Below are positions 10,007-21,428 of a stretch of DNA of 64,000 bases, piece after piece. The stretch is taken from the NCBI RefSeq assembly GCF_051401765.1, contig NC_135071.1, positions 5,558,961 to 5,622,960 on the forward strand. The letters run 5' to 3'. Source of the DNA: Calliopsis andreniformis (Eukaryota > Arthropoda > Insecta > Hymenoptera > Andrenidae). Positions within the stretch are counted from its first letter, which is position 1. Every line of letters begins with the position of its first letter. The position numbers were made by a program, and so were the translations under genes. The notes beneath the pieces were generated by a model. The model saw only the letters and a program-made list of their open reading frames with translations, searched no databases and had not been told where the DNA came from.

Positions 10007-10460
10007 CGCTCCTTTAGGGGTAGCGACCGTTTTCCAGAGATCAAGAGTATTCGATGCTCCTTTACAGGTTCAGTCTTGAGTAACCTTATGCCAGGTGCAC
10101 TACGACGATTCCTGTGAAGTGCAGTACGGGCGACATCTTGGAGGAAGCTGATATACTAATAGATCGTGACCGCTCCTTTAGAGGTAGCGACTGTTCTAGC
10201 AAATAGTAATTGATGCTACTTTAATATAAAGTTTGTGCTCGCCGCAAGCAAACGAATCACCTGCCAATAAGCGCTAGAAGCCATTCCTAGTCGGACATAT
10301 TTCTAAGACCGCTCCTGAAGAGTCTTTTCTCCAGGGTAGCGATTGAGGTAGAAAAGATAACGAAGGGCTTACGGATGCTTAGGCAATTAAGCAAAAATTA
10401 TATGTTTCATGGAATCTTGAGACCGCTCTGAAGTTATAGCCACCTATAACTTTGGCAGCG
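10007..10460 (+). repeat. Four tandem hairpin modules in the LTR leader
   Basis: Modules at 10007-10025, 10171-10189, 10310-10341 and 10424-10460 each begin CGCT and end AGCG, which pair. The inner part differs in sequence and length yet stays self-complementary: CC with GG in the first two, CCTG with CAGG in the third, and a perfect 9-bp stem AAGTTATAG/CTATAACTT in the fourth. Spacing shrinks from 164 to 139 to 114 bp. The first two modules lie in a longer direct repeat beginning AAGCTGATATACT or CAGCTGATATACT. This pattern suggests selection on RNA (or cruciform) structure. Confidence 0.6.
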
Positions 10461-11441
10461 ACCAGGGCATACGAGACAGGATCTATTGCAGACACATACA
10501 CAACACACTGCGCCTTGTATAGAGGATCCTCTATCGCGAATAATATCACATAACCTCTCTCGTTCAACGATATATATCATAACTCTTGCGTTATCGAGGG
10601 AAATAATTATAATCACGTTCAATATAACTTCACATTCATATAATCACACATAATATAACCTCATACCTTATGATTTTATTAATATTTAACTAGATTAGAA
10701 TAGGTATCAATATTATATTAACGTTAGGATTAGAATAAGTATTACTGAATAAATTATTGTTAAGAAAGATATAAGCCTTGGATTTTAACTCCTTAACCTC
10801 ACACCACACGAACTCCTACCTTTTCGTCCATTGGAAAGCCGTTCTTCCATGGACAACGTAGCATTGTTTTAGGGACGTTACACTATGCAAAATAACATTT
10901 TTTAGAATGTTTTAATTCGTAACACATAATATGTGAACTAAAGCATGGGTGGCCAAAGCTCCTTTTCTATATTGAACTGTCAAATTCGACTCTGTTCTGA
11001 GAAGTCACACGTAAGTAAGCACACACACTATTCGATATTTCACCACAGGTTGGAGTAGTTCTCCAAGTGAACGTTATTCGTGAGTAGAGGTCGCCTAATT
11101 CAGCGCGCAAACTATGCATCGGTAAGGCAGTTTGACCTGAGACACAAAACTCTATTGAATGTTAGGTTTATTATTATCTGGTCGGTGTTAGCATTGTCTC
11201 ATCAATACACAAACTTGAACATGGGTACCTTACTCGGTCCCTACTTCGCTATCGAGTTTCGGGGCATCTTGAGTGGGATCCCCCTTGAGTGGAGAGGATG
11301 CCTACCACACAGTTACATCGTAGATAGATTCAAGCAGTTATCCAACTTTTCATGTTCTGTTCTGTTCAGTTTCAAGTTCTGTCCTTGTTCTCGGAAGGAG
11401 GCTCTTCGCTGAGACCCCCAAAAACTTTTATGATATTTTGA

Positions 11442-11754
11442 AGTACGAGTCTAAAGATCAAACGATAACATTCTGTAAAATATCTCATGCCATTGCGTAT
11501 TTTTTATGAACAATTAAATTAAAACAAGTTGATGTACAAGATAATACCATGGAGAAGAGACGATAATAAATCGAAAATAAAGAACGCAATTATTTTGTAA
11601 GACTATTAAAGAATAAAGTTCAAACATTTATTGGCAAATAACAATCGCGATCCACAGAGAACTGTATAAAATTCTGAGAGATGAATCTAGAAATTAAACG
11701 ATGACATTTTGTAAAATACCTCGTGTTAATGTGTATTTCTTACTAACAATTAAA
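11442..11754. repeat. Diverged direct repeat, two copies of about 77 bp
   Basis: 11442-11518 and 11678-11754 align over their length, sharing AAACGAT(A/G)ACATT, TGTAAAATA, TGTATTT/GCGTATTTTT and AACAATTAAA. The copies are about 235 bp apart. No gene is associated with them. Confidence 0.7.
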
Positions 11755-11829
11755 GCAGATCCATACACAGACTGTAGCAGTGGTAGCTATATGTTGTGAC
11801 GAGGCATAAATGTACGTCACAAAGTCGAT

Positions 11830-11847
11830 CCCTTTCCGCGGAAAGGG
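11830..11847. repeat. 18-bp perfect palindrome
   Basis: CCCTTTCCGCGGAAAGGG is its own inverse complement, centred on CCGCGG. A dimeric DNA-binding site or a chance GC-rich palindrome are both possible. Confidence 0.8.
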
Positions 11848-12332
11848 CGGTACTTTAATGCGTACCATCAGGAACTAAAGGACCTAACGTTAACTGTGAT
11901 CGTGTTCCACGCATGGGAGAATCGTCAATGGCAACCAGGCGGTGACCAACGATGACCACTGGAGGGAGCAAGCTGGCGGGTCAGTATCAAAGCCAGCGCA
12001 GGATGCTTACCGCGGATCCTTTGGTTTTGGTTGACTGCAGCGCATTAGGATTACTCACTCCGGGGAGTGAAAATGACGCCTCCAGGACATGGAAAGAGGC
12101 TATCATATCTAGAAGTGGACGCCTTCGAGATTGGGAGGAGGCGAATGACTCATCTGAGGAGGTGGGCATGGGTTTCTCCACGGTTACGTGGGGATAGACC
12201 AAGCAACGGTGAAGCAGACATCAAATGAGGATGGTTATTTCGTGGTGCGTTCTGGGACTTATCCCCCTACGCGAACAGCGGTGGCTAGTTGACCGGGTAC
12301 CGTTCCTGACATGGCCATAGGTCGAATCAATG

Positions 12333-12370
12333 CCCCCCCCCCCACACACACACAAACACACACGCGCGCA
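12333..12370. repeat. Poly-C followed by CA/CG microsatellite
   Basis: About eleven C residues run into CACACA repeats and end in CGCGCGC. Confidence 0.9.
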
Positions 12371-12750
12371 TAATCGATCGAGGTCCATGCCACCGCTGGA
12401 GACTGGTTACAATATGGCGTAACGCGTGCGAACTGAACCGAAATGTAAAGAAACATAGCATAGAAATAATACTGACGAGCATGGAAACCTTGTCCTTCTT
12501 CGTGAATGGGATTTTGGGACGACAACATCGAGGTAAATCCTTTCGACTACTGTTAAGCTCTTGTAGATATCTTCCTCCGCTAACAGATCCTGGTGGTCAC
12601 TTAAAGTCAAGATACGAGAAACAAGGGTTTCCTTTGAGCCTGCACCGCGGCCAGGCGTGAGGGTAACTCAGAGGAACCGAGCCCTCTCGGGACTTCCCAG
12701 TTGGCTAAACGTCTCGGTATTCGTACTTTAACCAAATCAACCAAACTCAT

Positions 12751-13130
12751 TGTAACACGAGTATCGCCTTGGAGTTACCTTCCCGCGGATTATGTGCCGC
12801 AGAAGTACCGCATATAATAGCCTCGTTGTAATGTTGTAAACGATACTCGCTCAAATACATTTTATCTTATACTAGACGAAACTGTGGTGATTGGCATTCT
12901 TGCTGAGAAGAACCTAAAATTTGCAGCCTCATTTTTCATCCCGTACGACTGAGTTCTCTTTCCGCGGTTCTAGCTAGCTCGGCAGCGGACACTTCTGGGA
13001 CGCCCGGTTCTCGCGTTAGTATCTTTAATACTTAGCGCATTAAATAAATCAAGGGCGCGAGGAGTGTGTGCGGCTAAATTGCACGGTCGTTCGTGATCGT
13101 CTACGGCTCGACTCAAGTGATCTCGTTACA
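12751..13130. repeat. Possible solo LTR, 380 bp
   Basis: Begins TGTAACACGAG and ends CTCGTTACA, which are near-inverse ends of LTR type. AATAAA occurs at about 13043 near the right side. The flanks TCAT and GTGT do not match, and neither side shows a primer-binding site, so this call is weak. Confidence 0.3.
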
Positions 13131-13252
13131 GTGTACAAAATAATAACATTAGCACCGCTTATTCATGCATATTTTACAAACATTGTAATTTTTTTATACT
13201 AATTTTCATTCATAAATATATATTTAACACATATATTTGAACTCTTTTCTAC

Positions 13253-14334
13253 TGTTAGAATCGCTGACAGTAGGGATCTAACGGGGTCCGGATGAGGTAT
13301 GTGAGGTCGGCTTTTGCAAAGAAAGTGTATGCTGTAAATTTAATTTTGTCTATCCTGATAAGAATAGACATTTATTGTTTTAAAAATAAATTTGACCCAA
13401 AAGCAGGGAAGGGTCCTTTGTATCGTTCCTGGGCCGATCCGCGGTCCTTTGATGTGTGCGGGGGGTCCTCTTCGTCCCGGTGGTCAGTGACGCTGTCGTC
13501 TGGAAATAGAAGGGGTGGCGAAACCGTAACGGTTAGTTGGCAAATAATTCACGCTGGACCGTATTCTCTCGACTCCAGTCCGCGATGACGAGCCTATATG
13601 GAGGGGAGAGCATTACTTTGCCGTAATGCTAAGGTAGTGCAGTGGACTGTATAACCGCCATCTCTTCGCACTGAAGAAATTGTTGATAGGCGAACGTACA
13701 GAGAGGAGGGATCCTCCTTTCTATGATTAACGCACTGTTCACGAACCGAAGATGTCCGTACCAACATATTATTTCGCGAATTTAATGTTGAAATAACTGA
13801 TTCTAATTCGATCATGAACACTAGATAGAGGGACGAAAACTAAGTCGCAAAACTCTCGGTTGTAAGTCGCTCGAAGTATCTGTTCGCTCCTGTGTCGTGC
13901 TCCCTTTTCGATTTTTCGCGTCAGAAGGATCACGCTGATTGGCTTTCTTACGAACGCTAATTTTCCAATCAGAGTGTCCCGTGGTTACGCCCGTAGCGCG
14001 ATTTTTCCTAGGAGAGGGAGGGCGATACTTGATGTACACGAGAGAACCTCGAAAGTCCGGTGACGTCAAGGTTTTTCCGTCTAGGTTGACCCTCGAAGCC
14101 CAAGTACAGTTAGATGACCGCGGTCGAAACACCCTTCGGGAAAACCCAGTTTATGACATGGTTTTAGCTATTGGGAACGAAGCGAAAATTAAAAATTCTA
14201 AATTCATTGTACGAAAAGGTAAACTACTATTGCTGGCAATATTAAAATGTTAAACTCAAAAATAGTATTCCGTCGCGAACCGTCATAAACTAACTTTCGA
14301 AATCCTCGTACCACGTGTTCCTCGGTATGGAACA
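13253..14334 (-). repeat. BEL/Pao element, 3' LTR
   Basis: In element orientation this begins TGTTCCATACC immediately after a G-rich polypurine tract, and ends ATTCTAACA at 13253. It follows the pol C-terminus by about 60 bp. An AATAAA signal in element orientation lies near 13370-13400. The matching 5' LTR is absent because the element is truncated, so the left border rests on the TGTT/AACA end pair only. Confidence 0.6.
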
Positions 14335-14345
14335 TGCTCCCCCCG
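14335..14345 (-). other. BEL/Pao polypurine tract
   Basis: Element-strand CGGGGGGAGCA sits directly before TGTTCC. A run of G ending in AGCA or AGTA before TGT is typical of BEL/Pao elements. Confidence 0.65.
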
Positions 14346-14398
14346 TTGATGGACCTTGTCGATCAAGATTCGCTGATATCTCGACCGATTAACAATGT

Positions 14399-14847
14399 CT
14401 AACTGCGTCCGGGAATGTCTTCTTCATCGCTGACCGGAAGTAGCGCCAGCTGCTTGACGTTGCGCCGATAGGTGCCCTGGTTGGTCTGCACGGTGACCGC
14501 TCGGATGACGTCCGGTCCTGGGTGCACCTTGTCTACTCGTCCAAGATGCTATTGTAATGGCGATAGATGGTCATCCTTTAAGATGACGAGAGACCCCTCC
14601 TTGATCTCGTGCGAGTCCCTGGTCCACTTCTTCCGCACGTTCAGCTGATGAATGTACTCCTTTTGCCACCTGATCCAGAAGTCCTGTCTCACCTTTTGTA
14701 TATGTTGTCAATTTGACAACCGGTTGCAGGGAGTGCTGCTGAAATCAGTTGGCAGGTGTAAGTGGACGTGAGATCAAAATCGCCTCGATTTCAATCGCGA
14801 AAGTATTAAATTGCTCGAATGTGAATAATTCCTTGCCAACCACCCGT
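14399..14847 (-). pseudogene. BEL/Pao pol C-terminal domain (DUF5641-like), internally deleted
   Basis: Readable blocks in element orientation are KHHVKRVVGKELFTFEQ, then, after a deletion and stop, VRQDFWIRWQKEYIHQLNVR, EIKEGSLVILKDDHL, and HLGRVDKVHPGPDVIRAVTV through RNVKQLALLPV, ending at a TAG at 14399. This order is the standard tail of BEL/Pao polyproteins after the integrase core. Part of the region between them is missing. The polypurine tract and LTR follow. Confidence 0.8.
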
Positions 14848-14848
14848 T

Positions 14849-15434
14849 TCACGTGATGCTTGAATGATTCACCGCTGCTTCCCACAGACCGCCGAAGTTG
14901 GGTGAAAAAGCAGGTATGAAGTGCCAGGAAATTTCCTTGTCCGCGAGGAAATGTTGCATCCTTTTGTCTCTTTGCAGCATCCGGTAAATGTTCAGCTCGT
15001 TGTTAGCACCCACGAAATTAGTACCGTTATCCGAGTATATGTTTCGGCAGATTCCTCTTCGCGCAATGAAGCGTTTGAGCGCAGCAATGAACGCTTCAGT
15101 TGTCATATCACCGACAACTTCGAGGTGGATTGCCTTTGTCGCGAAACATATGAACACTGCGACATAGATTTTTGAACGCGTACGATTCCGATAGCGCTTC
15201 TCTTTTATATAAAACGGTCCGCAAATCGACGCCGCAGTTATGAAAGGGCCGGCATTCCGAGACGTGTGCCGCAGGTAGGGTGCCCATCACGTAGTTTATG
15301 GCCGGTGGATTTACGCGAAGGCACCTGACACATTGACGAATGATCCGCTTGATCTGGTTTTTGCAGTCAATGGGCCAGTATCGTTGTCTAACATTGGACA
15401 ATGTTGTATTGATACCTGCATGATGCCCTTCCAA
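14849..15434 (-). pseudogene. BEL/Pao integrase core (frameshifted)
   Basis: The frame includes the integrase zinc region (HHAGINTTLSNVRQRYWP and CVRCLRVN), the first part of the catalytic core, and, after a frameshift near 15130, FICFATKAIHLEVVGDMTTE, then SDNGTNFVGANNEL with the second Asp, and NFGGLWEAAV with the catalytic Glu region. The first catalytic Asp falls near GVDLRTV. It overlaps the upstream frame by 47 bp, reflecting a frameshift and not a real gene overlap. Confidence 0.85.
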
Positions 15435-17625
15435 ATGAACATGACGCAGGATTCAATCCGTTATGTGATTGTTTTTTGGAAGCAGGATCGGATGCTTGAA
15501 GTGCGAACGGTATTTTTGCGTTTTGTAACCGACCGCCGACGCGGAGTATCCCGCTGTCGTCCGGAAACGGCTGTAGTGAAAGGAGGTTGCTCTTCGCACG
15601 CAACTCGGAGCCGTTCGTTAGATTGCGAATCTCTTGCACGAAAACGGAAGCTTGGACGAGCTTCAAGATCCGTTCGTTAGCACACCGGATTTTTTCGGCC
15701 GTTAACGGGCCTACGTGACGATACTTCTTCCTGAATCGAAGGCAATACGCGATGATTCTTCTCAACTTCGCGATACTGGAATATCGATTGAGAATTTCAT
15801 GGCTTCGAATGATTATAGTCGCGAAACAGGCACGTGAACGGGTTTCTGGAACTTCGGCATCGGGATGAAACCTTGATGTCGGCCAATTAGCGATGTCATT
15901 GGCGAGCCATCTTGGACCGTGACGCCAGATATAGTCGTTTACGAAGGCCGCTGGTGATTGTCCTCTTGATATCAGGTCCGCTGGATTATCCAATGACCCG
16001 ACGTGGTGCCATGCCGCGATATTCGTCTTCGATTGGATGTCGGAAACGCGATTAGCTACGAACGTTTTCAGCGTGTATGGTTCCCTGTTAAACCAGTTCA
16101 AAACGATGGTCGAATCGGTCCAGAATCGTACGGTATCGAATTCTCGTAGGTTGATTTCTCGAACGGTCGAAAACAACAATGCGAGACTGACGACCTTCAA
16201 GGGTGCGATGCGAGATTTTGCACATAAAAGCTTCGTTTTTCCTTCACCGTTTTCGTCGCATGACCGAACATATAGGCACGCTCCGTACGCACGTTCGCTC
16301 GCATCACAAAACTCATGTAACTCTACTGTGCGAATCGCGCATTGGCAGACATGGCGTTCGAAAGATGTCTGGTTCAACAATTGCAACTCTTTCACGTATG
16401 TAATCCACTTGGTGTGGATGTTGGCTGGTAGGGATTCGTCCCAAGCCAGTTCCAATTGCCACAGCTGCTGCATAAGGATTTTCGCAGTTACAATCACAGG
16501 TGTCAGCAAACCTAACGGATCGTATATCTTTGCAATCGTAGACAAGATCGTTCGCTTCATTAGTCTTGTCTCGATATTTGGATTTACCGAGTAAACGATT
16601 TGATCGGTGCGCGCGTGCCACGAGACGCTGAGAGTCTTGACCGTCTCATCCCCGAAGTACTTCGCGTGTTCTCAAATGTTCAGTCCACCGAGATTGAGTA
16701 GGTTGATCGTTTGATCTCGCAGACTTACTGTGTCTTCGAACGTGTCGGCGCCGGTCAGTAAATCATCGACGTAACGATCGCGTCGCAGAACGGTCGATGC
16801 AGCTGGAGCGTTATCCCCTTCGTCGGTTGCTAGCTGGTGGATGCTCCGGATGGCAAGCAACGGTGCGGCAGACAAACCGAACGTGACGGCGTTCAGTTCG
16901 TATGTTTTGATTCTACCATTGTCGTCTCGCCACTGTATTCGTTGATACCGACGATCTTCTGTTTTTACGAGAAATTGTCGATACATCTTCTCGATGTCTC
17001 CGGTCAAAACGTAGGCATGCATTCTGAATCTTATCAGGAGCGCGAAGATGTCGTCTTGAATCGTTGATCCAGTTAGAATCGTGTCGTTTAATGATAGTCC
17101 GCTGCTCGATTTCGCGGATCCATCGAACATGACGCGAACCTTCGTTGTGGTGCTCGTCGGTTTTATGATAGCATAGTGAGGCAGGTAGAAATCCTGCGAA
17201 TCACGTGGTTCTACCTCACTCAGGTGTCCTAACTCGAGATATTCCTTGATGACCTTGGAATATTCGCATTTTAATTCCGGATTTCGGTTGAATTTACGTT
17301 CGAGGGAAAGAAGGCGATTCAAAGCCAATTTACGTCTTCTTCCCGTTAAATGGCAGGGCGACGATATAACGACCGGTTTTATCTCGCGTGACGTGGTCCT
17401 GGAAATGTTGTTCGCACTCCCGTTCTTCGGCCGAATAGCGTCGCGTCTGAGGGCCCTCTTCCAACTCCCAGAATTTTTGCAATTCAAAATTAGGGGTGGT
17501 GAGTAACGTCCGGTGTCCTCTTGAAGTTGCCGGTGTTGAGACACTCCCCCCGATGATCCATCCAAACTGAGTTTTTTGAAGGACCAGATCGGCTCCACTG
17601 CGAGGAGAGAGTCTGTGCTGGCCAA
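15388..17625 (-). pseudogene. BEL/Pao reverse transcriptase and RNase H (one in-frame stop)
   Basis: One frame runs the whole length with a single TGA near 16674. The reverse transcriptase part shows VRVMFDGSAKS, GDIEKMYRQF, VTFGLSAAP and the catalytic RYVDDLLTGAD (about 16760). The downstream part shows TIAKIYDPLGLLTPV and then RNase H with EFCDASERAYGACLY and RFWTDSTIVLNW. The frame is lost at 15388 after SKKQSHN, where the integrase zinc region continues in another frame. Length and domain order match BEL/Pao pol. This is the best preserved coding stretch in the window. Confidence 0.9.
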
Positions 17626-18031
17626 TGTTGAGCGACGATAATGCAGGGCCGGTACCGATTAGCATGTCCACCTTCGCCGGTCGATGGAATTGTGGATCCG
17701 CGAGTCTGATGTTTGCTGGTATCAGAATTTTTGAACGGTCGATTTGAACATCAGGTATCGGCCCAGCAATGCGCGGAATGGTAAAGAACGTTAAATCCCT
17801 CTTATAATTTGAGATCCGTGACTTGATGGTAGTTGAGACCAGTTTCTTTGAAACTGTGTTTAACTGGTTCAACGCCTCGATCGTCGTCGTGTTCTCCTTA
17901 GTCGGAAGCCGTAGTTTCGTTGCCAGGTCGTCGGATATAAAATTCGCACTCGAACACGTGTCAATTAGGGTCCCACATTTGATCGCGTTTCGCTCCCGAT
18001 CAAGTACTTCGACAATCACGGTAGCCATCAA
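17330..18031 (-). pseudogene. BEL/Pao aspartic protease region
   Basis: Residues 20-32 read LIDTCSSANFISD, the BEL-type protease active-site block, in which a Cys follows DT where retroviral-type enzymes have Gly. The later block MLIGTGPALSS and LQKTQFGWIIGG are typical of the linker to reverse transcriptase. It overlaps the start of the next frame by about 300 bp because of a frameshift near 17450-17620. The upstream neighbour is the gag zinc-knuckle segment, in a different frame. Confidence 0.82.
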
Positions 18032-18515
18032 ATCGGTTGTAGGCCAATTGACGACGGACTTCGTGACCCTTCGCGGTTCGAGTTTTCGGGATTCCGGCTG
18101 AAGTCATGATGATGTTTCCGGATGCGATTCCTGGTGCAGCTTCGTGTTGTGACGCTGGTTACAAACGCGGCACCCTCCGGCCTTACAATCCTCCGTAGGA
18201 TGATTAGATTGTAAGCAATTGAGGCATAGGTGTGCTTTGCATGCGATCTCGATACGACGCGGTACCGTGAGTTCGAAAAACCGAGGGCACTGGTACACCA
18301 GGTGTGCTCCTTCAAAGACCGGGCATTTCGATTCGGTGTGTCCCATTCTTTTCGCTGATCCTTGCGATGGCGGTGTGGATCAATGTTGAGCTCGCAGAGA
18401 TGTCTCCGACTGCGAAGGCGCATTTCGCAAGGTATTCGTCACGTAAACCTGGCGTTTTTGCGGCTGCGACGCTTGACTACGTTGATGATTCGTCTGGCGG
18501 CAGAAATTGGTAGCT
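18028..18515 (-). pseudogene. BEL/Pao gag C-terminus with zinc knuckles, truncated
   Basis: The frame carries CPVFEGAHLVYQCPRF, then CLNCLQSNHPTEDC and CRVCNQRHNTKLH, the paired CCHC-type knuckles of BEL gag. Upstream it reads QTNHQRSQASQPQKRQVYV with one stop and then ends at about 18515, where unrelated sequence begins. The N-terminal gag, 5' UTR and 5' LTR are missing, so the element is 5' truncated. Confidence 0.82.
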
Positions 18516-19236
18516 CACTCTTTGTCAATGATACTTGTTGACAAGTTCACATTCATTTTTGCCATGTGAAGTTGCAAAAAAGTGCCATTCTGCATTAATA
18601 TCAAAATCTTCGAAATGACAGCTAGGATTTAAGAGATTATATTTATGTTTTCAACAATAAGACGAACAGTGAGTTACCAATATTTATTGATTGCATTAAA
18701 CCTTGCAAATGCTCGGAGATAATGTAGAATAATGTTGGGTGACGCCTCCTTGATCGTAAATAATAACGCACGTTCGCCCGCTGGAGTCGACCAGGCTGCC
18801 AGCGACGACGCGCCCGCCGCGATAGTGCGACTCGACGCAGCATCACCTTTGGGCAATTTTCACAGGACCAATTTTAAAATGTCCATCTTTTTGAAAGTTT
18901 GTCCATCAAGGGGAAGGATCAAACTATATTCTCCTTTTTTTCAGATTTTTAAAATCGCGCATCATCTTAAAAACCTACATTTGTTTAAAATAATTGCAAA
19001 AAAGACGATTAAAACACAATTTTTTTTAAATGAAATAATTTTCTTTACAAACTTCAATGTTTTCTCTATAAGCACCGTAAAGCTTATCTCCATTCGCTTA
19101 CTAGTTCAATAGCTATCATTTTTTAAAAAAGGTAGCACTTAACTTCAAGCAGCTGTAAAATCGACAATTTTCAAAATTTTGAAAAATCCTTTGGGGTATG
19201 TTTAAATATCGTTAAAGACTACAACATATTCAAATT
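18516..19236. other. No gene seen; contains one dispersed-repeat copy
   Basis: 18556-18647 is a diverged copy of 62000-62090 (see that entry). A GC-rich patch at 18740-18850 and a run of AT-rich sequence follow. No open frame here has a recognisable domain. Confidence 0.4.
18556..18647 (+). repeat. Dispersed repeat, copy 1 (partner at 62000-62090)
   Basis: Shares TTTTGC.A.GTGAAGTT, AAAGTGCCATTCTGCATT and AATTATATTTA-like words with 62000-62090, in the same orientation and over about 90 bp. Confidence 0.7.
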
Positions 19237-19239
19237 TGA

Positions 19240-19830
19240 GCAAATTATAAGAACTTGCTCCGAAACGTGTCCGATTTCGCGTGGAATGACCCCTTCTGTA
19301 ATGCAACAGAAATTTCAAATGTTGATATAATAAATATTCGAAGAAAAATTACGATAGAAATGTATGGTTATGGCAATAAATATAATTATACAAGTACTAC
19401 TATCAGTATAAATTGTGTGGTACACCTTTCACTGCCCAAGATGTTAAAAAAATCATTTGAATTTCGAGACATAATAAAACATAATTCCACAGGATGAATA
19501 AATTTGACAGATCCTTGCAATAATTGTGATAGTTCAAATACAAACATAATGAAGAAAGTCAATATAACTGCTTCCAAACAAATTCTTATTGCAAAATTAC
19601 TTTTGTTCGATTACAATAGTAGTAGAACAACAAAACTGGAAAATTTCTACATCAAAGCAATACCTACTACTAAAATACAAATAGGAGATCACTGTTACAA
19701 ACTTAAGGCAGCGATTTTCCATCATGGTAAAATTATTGTCGATGGCCATTACATGAGTATGGTAAGGGATAAGGGCACAATGTGGGTATCCGTTGATGAT
19801 TTACGAGTAAAAAAGCAAGCTTGGTCATGA
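19240..19830 (+). pseudogene. USP-type (peptidase C19) deubiquitinase, C-terminal half, one stop
   Basis: One frame with a single TGA at 19495-19497. It resembles the C-terminal half of ubiquitin-specific proteases: a LSLP-containing strand, a zinc-ribbon-like CNNC pair, KQILIAKLLLF in place of the usual hydrophobic strand, then CYKLKAAIFHHGKIIVDGHY with the catalytic His box and MWVSVDDLRV with the third catalytic residue. The N-terminal Cys box is absent. An upstream in-frame stop lies at 19237. There are no introns or splice sites, and it sits between two decayed retroelements, so I infer a transposon-borne or retrocopied fragment. The USP assignment is from motif order only. Confidence 0.65.
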
Positions 19831-20599
19831 AATACTAAGAATGCATACATACTTTACTTCACAAGGTGTTAATTGTGGTTGTTATTACTAAACTGCGGAT
19901 GTTTATGCACGATAAATATGCAAACAGCATTTTGTATATTTTATTGTATAAAATATAATATTAAAAATTATCTGAGGTCATTCCCATTCCCATCCTAACA
20001 AAAAACTTCAAAAAAGTAAAAAAATTACGCCAAGTACATGAAAAAGTCAGTACTGTGTCACAAAAAGATGTGAAATCGAAATGAGCTGCAAGTACATAAA
20101 GGTGCTTTCCAGCAATGTGCAAAGGCGACACTATGTAATGTAATGTAAGATTCGGTGCTTTCCAACTACGCTTAAGATAACACAACTATGCACAGCTAGA
20201 ATGCTGTGTTCAACTTGGCGTGGCCAGGGGAGGTATTCTCAGATCATCATTACCATATCTTCTCTCGCAGGCTTTGTTGGATGACTAACTTAGGTAACTA
20301 TTTCGTATTACTGACTCACTTAAAAGATAACTGCCATCGGGTCCAAAACAACTGCGTCAGCCCTGTATTGACTGACAATATCAGAGTCCAAACTCCTGGA
20401 GAAAACTGAATTAGTCATCATGTAACTAAGTGCTAGGGTCATCCTTTTCCCACCGCAACACTTAGATATAAGGCGTCGTGAAATTGTAAAAAGGACTCAT
20501 TCCGAAATCACCAGCTAATTAAGACAGTTCTCATTTGTAATCCTGTACCTACGGTGTACTCAGGCGGGAACGAACTCCGCTGTAACACCTCTACGTTAT
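19831..20599. other. No gene seen after the USP fragment
   Basis: Open frames on both strands are short and unrecognised. This may be more of whatever element carried the USP fragment, but no terminal repeat was found. Confidence 0.4.
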
Positions 20600-21411
20600 T
20601 TTCAAGTGCCTCTTCAACGTTGTCTTCTATTACTTCTTCTATGTTGTCTTCGCGTGGCGCAACTTCTTTATCATTTTCACCTCTTTCAATATCTATATAA
20701 CCAGATTATTTTTGTCATTGTAGTTTTTATCTCTTTTTCTACTTATCAGTTGCACTGCATTTTTACTCTCATTAAGCTTAACGTCACACTTATTTCTTAC
20801 ATTTCCTTTTTCAGAAATGAATACCCTGTAAGTATTCAAGTTGGTATCCTTCCATATCAGATCTCTAATGGCGTTCTATAATATACTCTGGATTTTACTC
20901 TATTCCTTATGTGCGCCGCTATACTAACTGCTTCCATCCAAAAATTCAAAGGTAGTTGTAAATTTGACATCAGGGCTTTTGTGATTTCTATTACTGTTCT
21001 ATTTCCTTTCTTAGCAACACCATTACATTGGGGTGTCCTGGTAGGACTTAATTCATGTTTAATTTCTTTATCTTAAAACCATATCTTTAAGTCGGTGCTC
21101 AAAAACTTATCTACATTATCTCTACGTACAGCTTTCAATCTTCTACCTGTTTGGTTTTCTTCAAAATTAATTAGTTTTATCAATTTCTCTGCGGTGTCAC
21201 CTTTCTCTTTCAGTAATATAACAAAGAGCATTCTTGAGTAATCATAAATAATTGTGCAAACATACCTTTTTCTTCCCTGTAAAATTAGATTTATGAGTCC
21301 AATCAAGTCAGTGTACAATAAATCTATGATGCTATTTATCCTTTCTAATAACCTCGCATGCACTTTTCTACAAATTTTTCCTTCAACGCAACACTTACAT
21401 TGTATGTTCAT
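20600..21411 (-). pseudogene. Copia element B, integrase, truncated
   Basis: Shows the second zinc pair (CKCCVEGK), YTDLIGLINLI for the first catalytic Asp, IIYDYSRMLFVILL, then RRDNVDKFLS for the second Asp. After a stop at about 21073 the frame continues IKHELSPTRTPQCNGVAKKGNRT, where AKK replaces the usual Glu-containing AER/AEQ block, and LMSNLQLPLNFWMEAV. It dissolves near 20600, so reverse transcriptase and RNase H are missing altogether. Confidence 0.82.
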
Positions 21412-21428
21412 CTTATTATTGCCTCTTA

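Larger units (their letters stand above)
9588..10882 (+). repeat. Solo LTR, 1295 bp, with modular hairpin leader
   Basis: Starts TGTAACGACCC and ends GGGACGTTACA, a 7-bp terminal inverted repeat TGTAACG/CGTTACA. Flanks CTTT and CTAT differ by one base and may be an aged 4-bp target duplication. A TATA box (9897-9903) and AATAAA (10748-10753) fit plus-strand transcription. Neither flank shows a primer-binding site or polypurine tract, so this is a solo LTR. Four modules with the constant ends GACCGCT and AGCGA lie downstream of the TATA box. Near its end, 10792-10819 is almost identical to 22579-22605 (inverted) in another LTR. Gypsy-type is my guess from the TGTAAC ends and 4-bp flanks. Confidence 0.7.
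10883..12750. other. No gene seen; unassigned unique sequence
   Basis: Contains the direct repeat, palindrome and microsatellite listed separately. Open frames on both strands between 11950 and 12530 are short and unrecognised. The region 11800-12250 is GC-richer and might be part of an unrecognised retroelement, but I see no domain or terminal repeat. Confidence 0.4.

Noticed and set aside
13821..14253. Open frames on both strands of about 104 residues
   Set aside because: They fall within the BEL/Pao LTR, which is not expected to encode protein.
16037..16594. Plus-strand frame of 185 residues
   Set aside because: It is antisense to the well supported BEL/Pao RNase H frame.
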